Source of the DNA: Allopusillimonas lactea
GTDB taxonomy: Bacteria > Pseudomonadota > Gammaproteobacteria > Burkholderiales > Burkholderiaceae_B
Direction: 5' to 3'
DNA: 64,000 bases
Assembly (NCBI RefSeq): GCF_021653995.1
Contig: NZ_JAJJOZ010000011.1
Location: 1 to 64,000 of the forward strand
In this document: piece by piece, positions 25,173-32,850 of the stretch
How the letters are laid out: each line of letters begins with the position of its first letter
Numbering within the stretch: the first letter of the stretch is position 1
Made by a program: the position numbers and the translations under genes
Notes under the pieces: generated by a model
Told to the model about the DNA's origin: nothing
Databases searched by the model: none
Seen by the model: only the letters and a program-made list of their open reading frames with translations

Positions 25173-25890
25173 AGTTTGTTGTCAGTTTTTGTAGGAGCAG
25201 TAGGAAGCTGGTGGTGCGCAGCACGGGCACTCGAGGCAGCTCGAACAGGCTGGCACCTGGCTGTGCCCGGCCACGATCGGTGGTGGTAGCGCTGGTGTAT
25301 CCGGCTTTGCGTACCAGATGCACATGGTTTGCGTCGTAATGGCCGTAGGGGTAGCAAAATGCTTCGCAGGGGGCGCCGGACAACGCCGCTAGCATGGTGC
25401 GGGATCGGCTGAGCTGCGTCACGGCTTCGTCGGGCGGAAGCGCGGGCAGATCGACGTGGTCAATTGTGTGTGAGCCCGCCTCATTGCCCGCCGCCACCCA
25501 GTCTCGCAGTTCCTGGGCGTCCATGAGCGGGGCGCTTGGTACGCCTTCCGAGGCGTCCCAGAAGTTGTGGCCCCCAAGATGCCCCGCCACGAAATAGTTG
25601 GTGGCCGTAAAGCCGAGTGATTGCAGCACCGGCAAGGCATGACGATGCACATTGCGAAAGCCATCGTCGAACGTCAGGCCAAACACCTTGCCTGTGCGCT
25701 CGCCCGCCAGGTAGGGGGCGAGATCGCGCATGGAGAGCCCACGGTAGCCCAGTGCCTTGAGCCAGCGCATATGACGTGCGAAAGTACCCGGCGCGACCGA
25801 CAGGCTGCGATACGGGGTGCCGCGCGGAGACGGCCGCGCGATCTGGTGATACATCAGTATGGGGATAGGCCGTGGGCTGCTGACGGGCAT
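25138..25890 (-). CDS. polysaccharide deacetylase (CE4 family)
   Basis: A 250-residue NodB-fold deacetylase. It begins PIPILMYHQI, has the catalytic/metal pair D75-D76 in LTFDDGF, and H141 and H145 in GSHTIDH complete the Asp-His-His metal site. The arginine-containing and leucine-histidine motifs are less clear. It lacks a signal peptide, which fits removal of an N-acetyl group from a lipid-linked or LPS sugar on the cytoplasmic side. It overlaps the glycosyltransferase downstream, suggesting that the transferred sugar is then de-N-acetylated. Confidence 0.88.
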   Translation of the reverse strand: MPVSSPRPIPILMYHQIARPSPRGTPYRSLSVAPGTFARHMRWLKALGYRGLSMRDLAPYLAGERTGKVFGLTFDDGFRNVHRHALPVLQSLGFTATNYFVAGHLGGHNFWDASEGVPSAPLMDAQELRDWVAAGNEAGSHTIDHVDLPALPPDEAVTQLSRSRTMLAALSGAPCEAFCYPYGHYDANHVHLVRKAGYTSATTTDRGRAQPGASLFELPRVPVLRTTSFLLLLQKLTTNYEDKRGAGHTR

Positions 25891-25905
25891 GTACAGGTTG
25901 GGTGC

Positions 25906-26535
25906 TTATTGACGGGCCGATAGGGCGCAGGCCTGCCTGGCCAGGGCGGTGATGGTATCCCATTGGCGCCCGGTGACCGCGCTGTCGGGGATGATCCACG
26001 ATCCGCCCACGCATTTCACATTGGGTAGCGCCATGTACTGGGCCGCGTTGACGGCGTTGATCCCGCCGGTGGGGCAGAAAGAAAGCTCGGGCAGGGGGCC
26101 ATACAGTGCCTTGAGCAGGCCAATGCCGCCCACCGCCTCGGCAGGAAACAGCTTGAGTTCGGTAAAGCCGTGTTCAGCTGCGTACATGGCCTCGGAGGGT
26201 GTGGCCACCCCCGGCAGGAAGGGGATGTCGACCTGCGCAGCGGCGCGAGCGAGCTCGGGTGTCAGGCCAGGGCTGACACCGAACTTGGCGCCGGCACGCA
26301 GCGCGTCATCAAGCTGGCCCGGGCTGCGCACTGTGCCGACGCCCACCAGCGCATCAGGCACCGCATCGGCGATCATGCGGATGGCGTCCAACGCCGCATC
26401 CGAGCGCAGCGTAATTTCGAGACTGCGTATGCCGCCGGCCACCAGCGCGCGTGCGAGGTCGACGGCAGAGTCGATCTCTTTGATGACGATGACTGGCATG
26501 ACAGGGCTGTGCTGAAGCAATTCAAGGGCATTCAT
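25906..26535 (-). CDS. eda: KDPG/KHG aldolase
   Basis: A 209-residue class I aldolase that splits 2-keto-3-deoxy-6-phosphogluconate into pyruvate and glyceraldehyde 3-phosphate. The active-site set is visible: E40 and R44 in SLEITLR, GVGTV, and the Schiff-base K128 in ELKLFPAE. The frame extends to 26670, but ATG 26535 is the family start. It ends 15 bases before the deacetylase gene in the same direction, so it may be co-transcribed with the glycan genes although its function belongs with zwf-pgl-glk and the kgu genes. edd, the partner dehydratase, is not in the window. Confidence 0.95.
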   Translation of the reverse strand: MNALELLQHSPVMPVIVIKEIDSAVDLARALVAGGIRSLEITLRSDAALDAIRMIADAVPDALVGVGTVRSPGQLDDALRAGAKFGVSPGLTPELARAAAQVDIPFLPGVATPSEAMYAAEHGFTELKLFPAEAVGGIGLLKALYGPLPELSFCPTGGINAVNAAQYMALPNVKCVGGSWIIPDSAVTGRQWDTITALARQACALSARQ

Positions 26536-26794
26536 GGTGCGGGCAATCCAAAAAGGCGGCGCTGGCGCGGTTGATTTGCGGGCCAGCCCGGGGGCAATAG
26601 TTGTGGAGAATTGTTCCCGGGCGTGCACTGTTCTATATTGTAAGCAGTAAACGTTCGCCGGGCGCGGCACGGGGCCGTGGAAAGGCCACTCGGAAACACG
26701 GTACGGCCTCGGTGGATATGGGCGCAGTGACGACGGATGCCGGCCGCGCAGCGCTCATCCGCGCGATCTTCGGCCCGTCGTTTCTGCGCTTTAT

Positions 26795-27715
26795 TCAGGG
26801 CAGATGCCGCAGTGTTCCCGATTTGCCCATGAGCAGCGGCGCGTTCAGCTGGACGGCACGCTTCAGGTAATCCCACAACGCCATCACGCGGGCACTCTGG
26901 CGCAAATCCTCATGGCAATACATCCAGAAGCTGCGCGACACATCGATATCGTCGGGCAACACCACCCGCAGCCTGTCGTCTTGTTCTGCCATAAAGCAGG
27001 GTAGGATGGCCAGCGACTGGCCCTGAAGCACCGCATGGTACTGGGCGATCACGCTGGTGCTGCGAAAGGTGACGTGTGAATCGGGAATGATGTCGTCCAG
27101 ATAGCGCAGCCGGTCGCTGAACATGAGTTCTTCCACATAGCCGATGAAAGCGTGATGCGCCAGATCGGCCTTGTTGCGTATTGGTGCCGATGCCGCCAGG
27201 TAATCCGCGCGACCATATAGCTTGAGGGCGTAATCGTGCAGTTTGGTGCATAAGTATGGGCCGCGTTGCGGGCGTTCGAGCGCAATGGCAATGTCCGCTT
27301 CGCGCTTGGACAGGCTGATGAAACGGGGCACCGGCAGGATATCGAGCGTAATGGCGGGGTAGCGCTGCTGGAACGCGATCATCAATGGCGACAGCACATA
27401 ACTGCCGAAGCCTTCGGTCGAACCAACGCGCAAATGGCCCGACAAGGTTTCGGACTGCCCCGAAATCGCCTCGCGCGCGCTGAACAGCGTGCCTTCAATC
27501 TGCTCCGCATAGGCGAATAGACGAGAACCGTCTTCGGTGAGGGTAAAGCCCGTGACCTTGGACTTGCTGAAGAGGACGGTGTCCAACTCGCGTTCCAGTG
27601 CCTGGATGCGCCGCGACACCGTGGTGTGCCGAACGCCCAGCCGAGTGGCAGCCGCGCTGACGCGCTGCGTGCGCGCGACCTCAAGAAAGTAACGTAGTCC
27701 GTCCCAGTCCAGCAT
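26795..27715 (-). CDS. LysR-family transcriptional regulator
   Basis: A 306-residue LysR regulator. The helix-turn-helix covers residues about 1-60 (LDWDGLRYFLEVARTQRVSAAATRLGVRHTTVSRRI), followed by a substrate-binding effector domain. ATG 27715 gives the usual N terminus; the frame continues to 27745. It is divergent from the periplasmic binding protein and methylmalonate-semialdehyde dehydrogenase genes and probably controls them. Two ATGTGCAAA repeats 21 bp apart lie at its start. Confidence 0.88.
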   Translation of the reverse strand: MLDWDGLRYFLEVARTQRVSAAATRLGVRHTTVSRRIQALERELDTVLFSKSKVTGFTLTEDGSRLFAYAEQIEGTLFSAREAISGQSETLSGHLRVGSTEGFGSYVLSPLMIAFQQRYPAITLDILPVPRFISLSKREADIAIALERPQRGPYLCTKLHDYALKLYGRADYLAASAPIRNKADLAHHAFIGYVEELMFSDRLRYLDDIIPDSHVTFRSTSVIAQYHAVLQGQSLAILPCFMAEQDDRLRVVLPDDIDVSRSFWMYCHEDLRQSARVMALWDYLKRAVQLNAPLLMGKSGTLRHLP

Positions 27716-27716
27716 G

Positions 27717-27746
27717 ATGTGCAAAAGTTGGCATTGAATGTGCAAA
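27717..27746. promoter_or_regulatory. direct repeat ATGTGCAAA, 21 bp apart
   Basis: ATGTGCAAA occurs at 27717-27725 and again at 27738-27746, exactly two helical turns apart, in the divergent LysR/binding-protein promoter region. The first copy abuts the LysR start codon. Spacing by whole turns suits a LysR tetramer contacting one DNA face. A classic T-N11-A palindrome was not pinned down. Confidence 0.4.
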
Positions 27747-27854
27747 TATTTTGGTAGAAATATGTTTTTTACACAACTACACTGGGTCGGCAGGGCGATG
27801 CTTTAGATGTTGTAGGTGGTTTTATACAGAACGAGAACTACATCGGAGACACCC

Positions 27855-29069
27855 ATGAAAAAAACCTTCACGTTGTCACTGCTCGCTGGCCTGTTGTCTA
27901 CGGGCCTGGCGGCGCACGCGGCAGACAAGCCGCCGGTCAAAATCGGCATTCTCACCGATATGTCCGGTACCTACGCCGCCATGGGAGGGCCTGGGTCGGT
28001 GGCGGCGGCGCGCCTGGCCATTGAAGACTGCCTCAAGGCTGATTGCAAGGGCATGAAAATCGACCTTGTTTCGGCCGATAACCAAAACAAAGCCGACGTC
28101 GGCGCATCCAAGGCCCGCGAATGGTTCGATCGCGAAGGTGTCACCGCAGTGGCGGATCTCACCAACTCCGCTGTGGCGCTGGCAGTCCAGGGCATAGCCA
28201 AAGAAAAGGACAGGGTTGCGCTGTTTTCCGGTCCGGCCACAACCGGCCTCACGAACGACAACTGCTCACCCGTAGGCTTTCACTGGATGTTCGACGTCTA
28301 TTCACAGTCGGTAGGTGGGGTGAAAGCCATGTATGACAAGGGCGGCAAGTCCTGGTACTTCATTACCGTCGATTACGCCTTCGGCCATTCTCTCGAGAAA
28401 GGGGCCGCGGACATGGTCAAGAAGCTGGGCGGGACGGTAGTGGGCTCGGTGCGCCATCCGCTCAATGTGCCCGACTTTGCCTCTTACCTGCTGCAGGCAC
28501 AGAGCTCCCGCGCCCAGGTTGTAGCCATGGCCAACAGCGGCGCAGATGTTGTCAATGCTATCAAGCAGGCACGCGAGTTCGGTATCGTTGCTGGCGGCCA
28601 GCGGCTTGCGTCGCTGCTGATTTTCTTGTCCGACCTGCGTGCGCTCGGTTTGCAGAACGCTCAGGGGCTGACGTACGTAGATGGCTTCTATTGGGATTTC
28701 GACGACAAAACTCGTGCATGGTCCGATCAATTTGCCAAGGCGTTCAATGGCCTAAAACCTACCATGACGCACGCGGGCGTGTATTCCAGCGTACTGCATT
28801 ACCTGAAAGCGGTAGCCGCGTCGGGGTCGACGCAAGGCAGCGTCGTGGCGGAAAAAATGCGCGAGATCCCCATTGACGATCCGGTCATGCGCAATGCCTC
28901 GATCCGCCCAGACGGCCGCGTTATCCACGACATGTATCTATATGAAGTCAAGCGTCCCGAAGAGTCCAAGGGTGAATGGGACATCGCCAAACTCGTCGCC
29001 ACCATCCCTGCTGCGGATGCTTTCCAGCCGCTCTCCGAATCCACGTGCCCGTTGGTCAAGAAGTCATGA
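27855..29069 (+). CDS. orphan ABC transporter substrate-binding protein (LivK-like)
   Basis: A 404-residue periplasmic binding protein of the branched-chain amino acid/urea type. The signal peptide is about residues 1-25 (MKKTFTLSLLAGLL through AHAA). The mature part begins KPPVKIGILTDMSGTYAAMGGPGS and has the characteristic WYFITVDYAFGHSLEKGA segment. No permease or ATPase gene is adjacent; the next gene, 87 bases on, is mmsA. It must use a transporter encoded elsewhere or act in sensing. ATG 27855 was chosen because it starts the signal peptide. Confidence 0.87.
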   Translation: MKKTFTLSLLAGLLSTGLAAHAADKPPVKIGILTDMSGTYAAMGGPGSVAAARLAIEDCLKADCKGMKIDLVSADNQNKADVGASKAREWFDREGVTAVADLTNSAVALAVQGIAKEKDRVALFSGPATTGLTNDNCSPVGFHWMFDVYSQSVGGVKAMYDKGGKSWYFITVDYAFGHSLEKGAADMVKKLGGTVVGSVRHPLNVPDFASYLLQAQSSRAQVVAMANSGADVVNAIKQAREFGIVAGGQRLASLLIFLSDLRALGLQNAQGLTYVDGFYWDFDDKTRAWSDQFAKAFNGLKPTMTHAGVYSSVLHYLKAVAASGSTQGSVVAEKMREIPIDDPVMRNASIRPDGRVIHDMYLYEVKRPEESKGEWDIAKLVATIPAADAFQPLSESTCPLVKKS

Positions 29070-29155
29070 CGCCAAGGCACGCGGTGTGGGGGCGGCGCCC
29101 CAATACCCGTTTTATTGCATAACCTGCATTACGTCAGGCCTACCAGGAGACATCA

Positions 29156-30649
29156 ATGAGTGCAGTACCCCGTATCCCCTTGCTGATTGGCGGCAAGCTG
29201 GTGCAGTCCAAAACCACCGAATGGCGTGACGTCCTCAACCCGGCCACCCAGGAGGTTGTCGCCCAGGTGCCCTTTGCAACCAAGGAAGAGCTGGACATGG
29301 CCGTGGCCAATGCACGGGAAGCCTACCAGACCTGGCGCAATACCAGCCAGGCGACCCGTACCCGTGTGATGCTCAACCTGCAGAAGCTGGTGCGCGACAA
29401 CGTCGGTGCGCTGGCCAAATCCATTTCCCTGGAGCACGGCAAAACCCTGCCCGATGCCGAGGGCGAAGTAGGGCGCGGCCTCGAAGTCATCGAGCATGCC
29501 TGCGCCATGGCTTCACTGCAGCTGGGCGAGTATGCCGAGAATGCCGCCACAGGCATCGACGTCTACACCCTGATCCAGCCCCTGGGGGTGTGCGCCGGCA
29601 TTACGGCGTTCAATTTCCCTATCATGCTGCCGTGCTTCATGTTCCCCATGGCCATTTCGGCAGGCAACACCTTTATCCTCAAGCCTTCTGAGCAAGATCC
29701 CAGCTCGTCGCTCATGTTGGCCCAGTTGGCGCTCGAAGCCGGCTTGCCGCCTGGCGTACTCAACGTTGTACATGGCGGCCCGGATATTGCAAACGCCATC
29801 TGTGAGCATCCCGACATCAAGGCTATTTCCTTCATTGGCTCCACGCATGTGGGCACGCAGATCTATCGCCGCGCCTCTGAGCACGGCAAGCGCTGCCAGG
29901 CCATGATGGGTGCCAAGAACCATTGCGTCATCTTGCCGGATGCCGACCGCGAAGTGGCCCTCAATCAACTGGTGGGCGCGGCATTCGGCGCCGCCGGCCA
30001 GCGCTGTATGGCGATTTCCGTGGCTGTGATTGTTGGCGAGGCCAAAGAATGGCTGCCGGACTTCGTTGAGCGGGCCAAAAAGCTCAAGGTCAATATCGGT
30101 TCCGACCGCGAAGCCGACCTAGGTCCGCTGGTGTCGTCCGCTGCCCGCGCTCGCGTGGAGGGCCTCATCCAAAAGGGTCTGGACGAAGGCGCGGAGCTGC
30201 TGCTGGACGGCCGAAACATCCAGGTGAAAGGCTACGAAAAAGGCAATTTTGTCGGGCCGACCGTATTTAGTGGTGTCAAACCCGAGATGGCAATCTATCA
30301 CCAAGAGGTATTCGGCCCTGTGCTGTGTGTGGTGTGTGTGGATACGCTCGAAGAGGCGGTGGAATTTATCAACCAAAACCCCAACGGTAACGGCGTTTCC
30401 ATCTTTACACAGGATGGCGGTGCTGCGCGTTACTTCCAGCACAATATCGACGTGGGCCAGATCGGTATCAATATCCCCATTCCGGTACCGGTTGCCTGGT
30501 TCAGCTTTACCGGGTCCCGCGCGTCCAAGCTTGGCGATCTCGGCCCCAACGGTAAACAGGCAGTTATGTTCTGGACGCAAACCAAAACCGTCACTGCGCG
30601 TTGGTCCGCCCACGCGCAAGGGGTCAACACGACCATCTCAATGAAGTAG
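29156..30649 (+). CDS. mmsA: CoA-acylating methylmalonate-semialdehyde dehydrogenase
   Basis: A 497-residue aldehyde dehydrogenase that turns methylmalonate semialdehyde (or malonate semialdehyde) into propionyl-CoA (acetyl-CoA) with NAD and CoA, in valine, beta-alanine or inositol breakdown. Landmarks are ITAFNFPIMLPCFMFPMA, SFIGSTHVGTQIY, and C284 in AAGQRCM; the PCFMFP and GQRCMA forms are typical of MmsA. The partner mmsB is not adjacent. It is in an apparent operon with an orphan binding protein, under a divergent LysR regulator. Confidence 0.9.
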   Translation: MSAVPRIPLLIGGKLVQSKTTEWRDVLNPATQEVVAQVPFATKEELDMAVANAREAYQTWRNTSQATRTRVMLNLQKLVRDNVGALAKSISLEHGKTLPDAEGEVGRGLEVIEHACAMASLQLGEYAENAATGIDVYTLIQPLGVCAGITAFNFPIMLPCFMFPMAISAGNTFILKPSEQDPSSSLMLAQLALEAGLPPGVLNVVHGGPDIANAICEHPDIKAISFIGSTHVGTQIYRRASEHGKRCQAMMGAKNHCVILPDADREVALNQLVGAAFGAAGQRCMAISVAVIVGEAKEWLPDFVERAKKLKVNIGSDREADLGPLVSSAARARVEGLIQKGLDEGAELLLDGRNIQVKGYEKGNFVGPTVFSGVKPEMAIYHQEVFGPVLCVVCVDTLEEAVEFINQNPNGNGVSIFTQDGGAARYFQHNIDVGQIGINIPIPVPVAWFSFTGSRASKLGDLGPNGKQAVMFWTQTKTVTARWSAHAQGVNTTISMK

Positions 30650-30660
30650 CCGTATACAAC

Positions 30661-30690
30661 CCGTCCGGTCTCCTTGAGGCGGCCGGACGG
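30661..30690 (+). promoter_or_regulatory. hairpin after mmsA without a T tract
   Basis: CCGTCCGG (30661-30668) is the reverse complement of CCGGACGG (30683-30690) with a 14-base loop, starting 12 bases after the mmsA stop. There is no following run of T, so it is not a standard rho-independent terminator; it could protect the mRNA 3' end. Confidence 0.35.
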
Positions 30691-30799
30691 CCACGCGGCA
30701 GCCTTGATCTCTCCCTGCGGCCCCTCACACCCAACGGGTACAACCAGCACGACAGCCTTCAGAGCCTCCAAGGCCCCCATAGCGCCCACGGCGCTCAAG

Positions 30800-31032
30800 T
30801 CTCCCTGGTCTCCCACGTCTCCCACGTCTCCCACGTCTCCCACGTCTCCTGCGTTTCCTACGTCTCCTGCGTTTCCTACGTTTCCCACGTTTCCCACGTT
30901 TCCTGCGTTTCCCACGTTTCCTGCGTTTCCTACGTTTCCTACGTTTCCCACGTTTCCCACGTTTCCCACGTTTCCCACGTTTCCCACGTTTCCCACGTCT
31001 CCTACGTTTCCCACGTCTCCTACGTTTTCTAC
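30800..31032. repeat. 9-bp tandem repeat array, about 25 units
   Basis: About 25 head-to-tail copies of a 9-mer, consensus TTTCCCACG, run from 30800 to 31024, with a partial unit after. Variants change only base 2 (T/C), base 6 (C/T) and base 7 (A/G), apart from the divergent first and last units. The six central units are identical. The 589-base gap between mmsA and the CysB-type gene holds nothing else. Because 9 is a multiple of three, long frames are open on both strands (VSH/VSY and PTF/PTS forward, GNV/GDV reverse), but no start, ribosome site or known domain supports translation. Confidence 0.95.
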
Positions 31033-31238
31033 CCGCCCCGCGGCCCTCATTGCTCTCACGGCTCCACTGGCCTCATGGTCGGAACAGGTTGCGCAGTCCA
31101 AATGCGGCGTGCCAACTAAACTAATAGCAAATAATTATATAAAACCATTTCTATATTCCATATAATGGCCTATCCCCTGGGCCACACAAACCATATATAA
31201 ATGGGTAATAACGGGCCCTCTTTTACAGGCCTGTTTCC

Positions 31239-32213
31239 ATGAATCTCCAGCAGTTCCGGTTCGTCCGTGAAACTATCCGGCGCAACTTCAACCTCACCGA
31301 GGCTGCGCGCGCGCTTTATACCTCTCAGCCAGGGGTTTCCAAAGCCATCATCGAATTCGAAGATGAGCTGGGCATCAAGATTTTCGAGCGCCACGGCAAG
31401 CGTATCAAAGGCCTTACCAAGCCCGGACACGCGGTCGCACAGGTTATCGACCGCATCATGCGTGAAGTCGACAATCTCAAAAAAGTCAGCGACGAGTTCG
31501 CAAGACGAGACGAAGGCGGCCTCGTGATCGGTTGCACACACGCCCAGGCGCGATACATCTTGCCCCGTGTCATCCCCGAGTTCCGCAAGCAGTTTCCCAA
31601 GGTGCGGGTATCGCTGGCCGAGGGCAACCCGCCTCACCTGGCAAAGATGGTGCTGCACGAGCAGGCTGATGTCGCCATCGCCACCGAAACCCTGGCCAAT
31701 ACGCCGGGCCTGGCCGCGCTCCCGGTCTATTCGTGGGAGCATGTCATTGTGGTGCGGCCCGATCATCCGCTGGCCGAGCTTACTTCCACGCAAGCCCGCA
31801 ATGTGACGCTGGATCAGATTGCCGCATACCCCATCGTCACGTACGACCACGCCTTTTCGGGCCGCAATGCCATTGACCAGGCCTTCGCCGCCCATGATAT
31901 CGAGCCCGATATCGTGCTCGAGGCGATCGACGCCGACGTGATCAAGACCTACGTGGATGTGGGCCTGGGCATAGGCATTATCGCCGGCATGGCCTATGAT
32001 CCGCGCCGCGACAAGGGCCTGATCGGCCTTCCGGCGGGGCACCTTTTCGGTACACACACCACCCGCGTCGCTGTCAAGGCAGGTGTGTTCCTGCGCGACT
32101 ACGTCTATGTCCTGCTCGAGATGCTTGCTCCTGAACTTACCCGGGAGGTTGTGCAAGAGGCCATCGATTCAGCGCAACGGACGGAGCCGGTGCTGGCATT
32201 AGTTGCCAAATAA
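31239..32213 (+). CDS. CysB-type LysR transcriptional regulator
   Basis: A 324-residue LysR regulator whose N terminus MNLQQFRFVRETIRRNFNLTEAA and HTH segment SQPGVSKAIIEFEDELG match CysB/Cbl, the activators of sulfate assimilation and alternative sulfur sources. The effector domain has the CysB-like GCTHAQARYILPRVIPEFRK stretch. It is monocistronic, between the repeat array and the DUF2325 gene. CysB is favoured, but Cbl/SsuR-like paralogs look alike and no sulfur genes are nearby to decide. Confidence 0.88.
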   Translation: MNLQQFRFVRETIRRNFNLTEAARALYTSQPGVSKAIIEFEDELGIKIFERHGKRIKGLTKPGHAVAQVIDRIMREVDNLKKVSDEFARRDEGGLVIGCTHAQARYILPRVIPEFRKQFPKVRVSLAEGNPPHLAKMVLHEQADVAIATETLANTPGLAALPVYSWEHVIVVRPDHPLAELTSTQARNVTLDQIAAYPIVTYDHAFSGRNAIDQAFAAHDIEPDIVLEAIDADVIKTYVDVGLGIGIIAGMAYDPRRDKGLIGLPAGHLFGTHTTRVAVKAGVFLRDYVYVLLEMLAPELTREVVQEAIDSAQRTEPVLALVAK

Positions 32214-32247
32214 GGTTGCGCTGATAAATTTTTACATTGCGGTTCTG

Positions 32248-32276
32248 TTGACAATGGAAATAGGAATGATTATCGT
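32248..32276 (+). promoter_or_regulatory. sigma-70 promoter of the DUF2325 gene
   Basis: A consensus -35 TTGACA at 32248-32253 is followed after 17 bases by TATCGT (32271-32276) as -10. It reads toward the DUF2325 gene at 32307. Confidence 0.55.
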
Positions 32277-32281
32277 TACCG
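32262..32281. promoter_or_regulatory. putative Fur box overlapping the -10 of the DUF2325 promoter
   Basis: On the minus strand the stretch reads GTAACGATAATCATTCCTAT, sharing GATAATCATT with the Fur consensus GATAATGATAATCATTATC. It covers the -10 element, which is where Fur typically represses. The site suggests iron-controlled expression of the small cysteine-rich gene that follows. Confidence 0.6.
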
Positions 32282-32306
32282 AACTTTCCTATTCCGGAGC
32301 CTTCTC

Positions 32307-32702
32307 ATGTCTCAACTTGTCAGCGCAGTGGTTGTCGGGGCCGATCGGCTAGGCAATATCCCAGAGCTACTCAGGGTACACAACATTGCCATCCGTCATC
32401 ACATCAGTGGCCGCGATCCTTCACACCAGAAAAAAACCCTTCAGCTCCCCTCGGGTACAGAGCTGCTCATCCTGCTTACAGATTTTCTCGGCCACAACGT
32501 CATGAAAACCTTTCGCGCAGCGGCGCAGCGTGCAGGCATACGGGTGCTGGCGTGCCGCCGCTCGGTTTGCAGCATGAAGCAGGCGCTCAACCAGTGCGGT
32601 TACTGTGAAAGCTGCCAAGTTTCGGTCAATGCGCAAGTGTCCCGTATTCAAGCACAATCCGAAGCGCGCAAGGGGCAGCCCCGCGTGCGGCTGCGCAACT
32701 AG
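32307..32702 (+). CDS. DUF2325 family small cysteine-rich protein
   Basis: A 131-residue protein I assign to DUF2325 from VVVGADRLGNIPELL and the overall fold pattern; its function is not established. Five cysteines cluster at residues 83, 88, 97, 100 and 103 (CRRSVC and CGYCESC), which could bind a metal, haem or iron-sulfur cluster. The rest is a small alpha/beta domain, with a basic tail ending in QPRVRLRN. A candidate Fur box overlaps its promoter, so iron-responsive expression is likely. It is monocistronic and ends before a shared bidirectional terminator. Confidence 0.75.
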   Translation: MSQLVSAVVVGADRLGNIPELLRVHNIAIRHHISGRDPSHQKKTLQLPSGTELLILLTDFLGHNVMKTFRAAAQRAGIRVLACRRSVCSMKQALNQCGYCESCQVSVNAQVSRIQAQSEARKGQPRVRLRN

Positions 32703-32793
32703 ATTAAGCGCGCCAGGTTCCTGGCCGCCGACGCGGCAGCCTCGCGTACGGTTACGCAACGGCCACAACAAAAATAAAACAGATCGGCAAAGC

Positions 32794-32823
32794 AAAAGGC
32801 GCCATCATTTGATGGCGCCTTTT
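32794..32823. terminator. bidirectional rho-independent terminator
   Basis: A perfect 13-bp stem (AAAAGGCGCCATC with GATGGCGCCTTTT, loop ATTT) has T runs on both strands. It lies between the convergent DUF2325 and NlpC/P60 genes and can end both transcripts. Confidence 0.92.
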
Positions 32824-32850
32824 GCTGCGTTTTTGCTGCGTGTTGAAGGC

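Noticed and set aside
30430..31101. 223-codon minus-strand frame encoding GNV/GDV repeats
   Set aside because: It runs on into the antisense of mmsA, lacks a ribosome site, and the repeat keeps several frames open by arithmetic. Kept only as a possibility in the findings.
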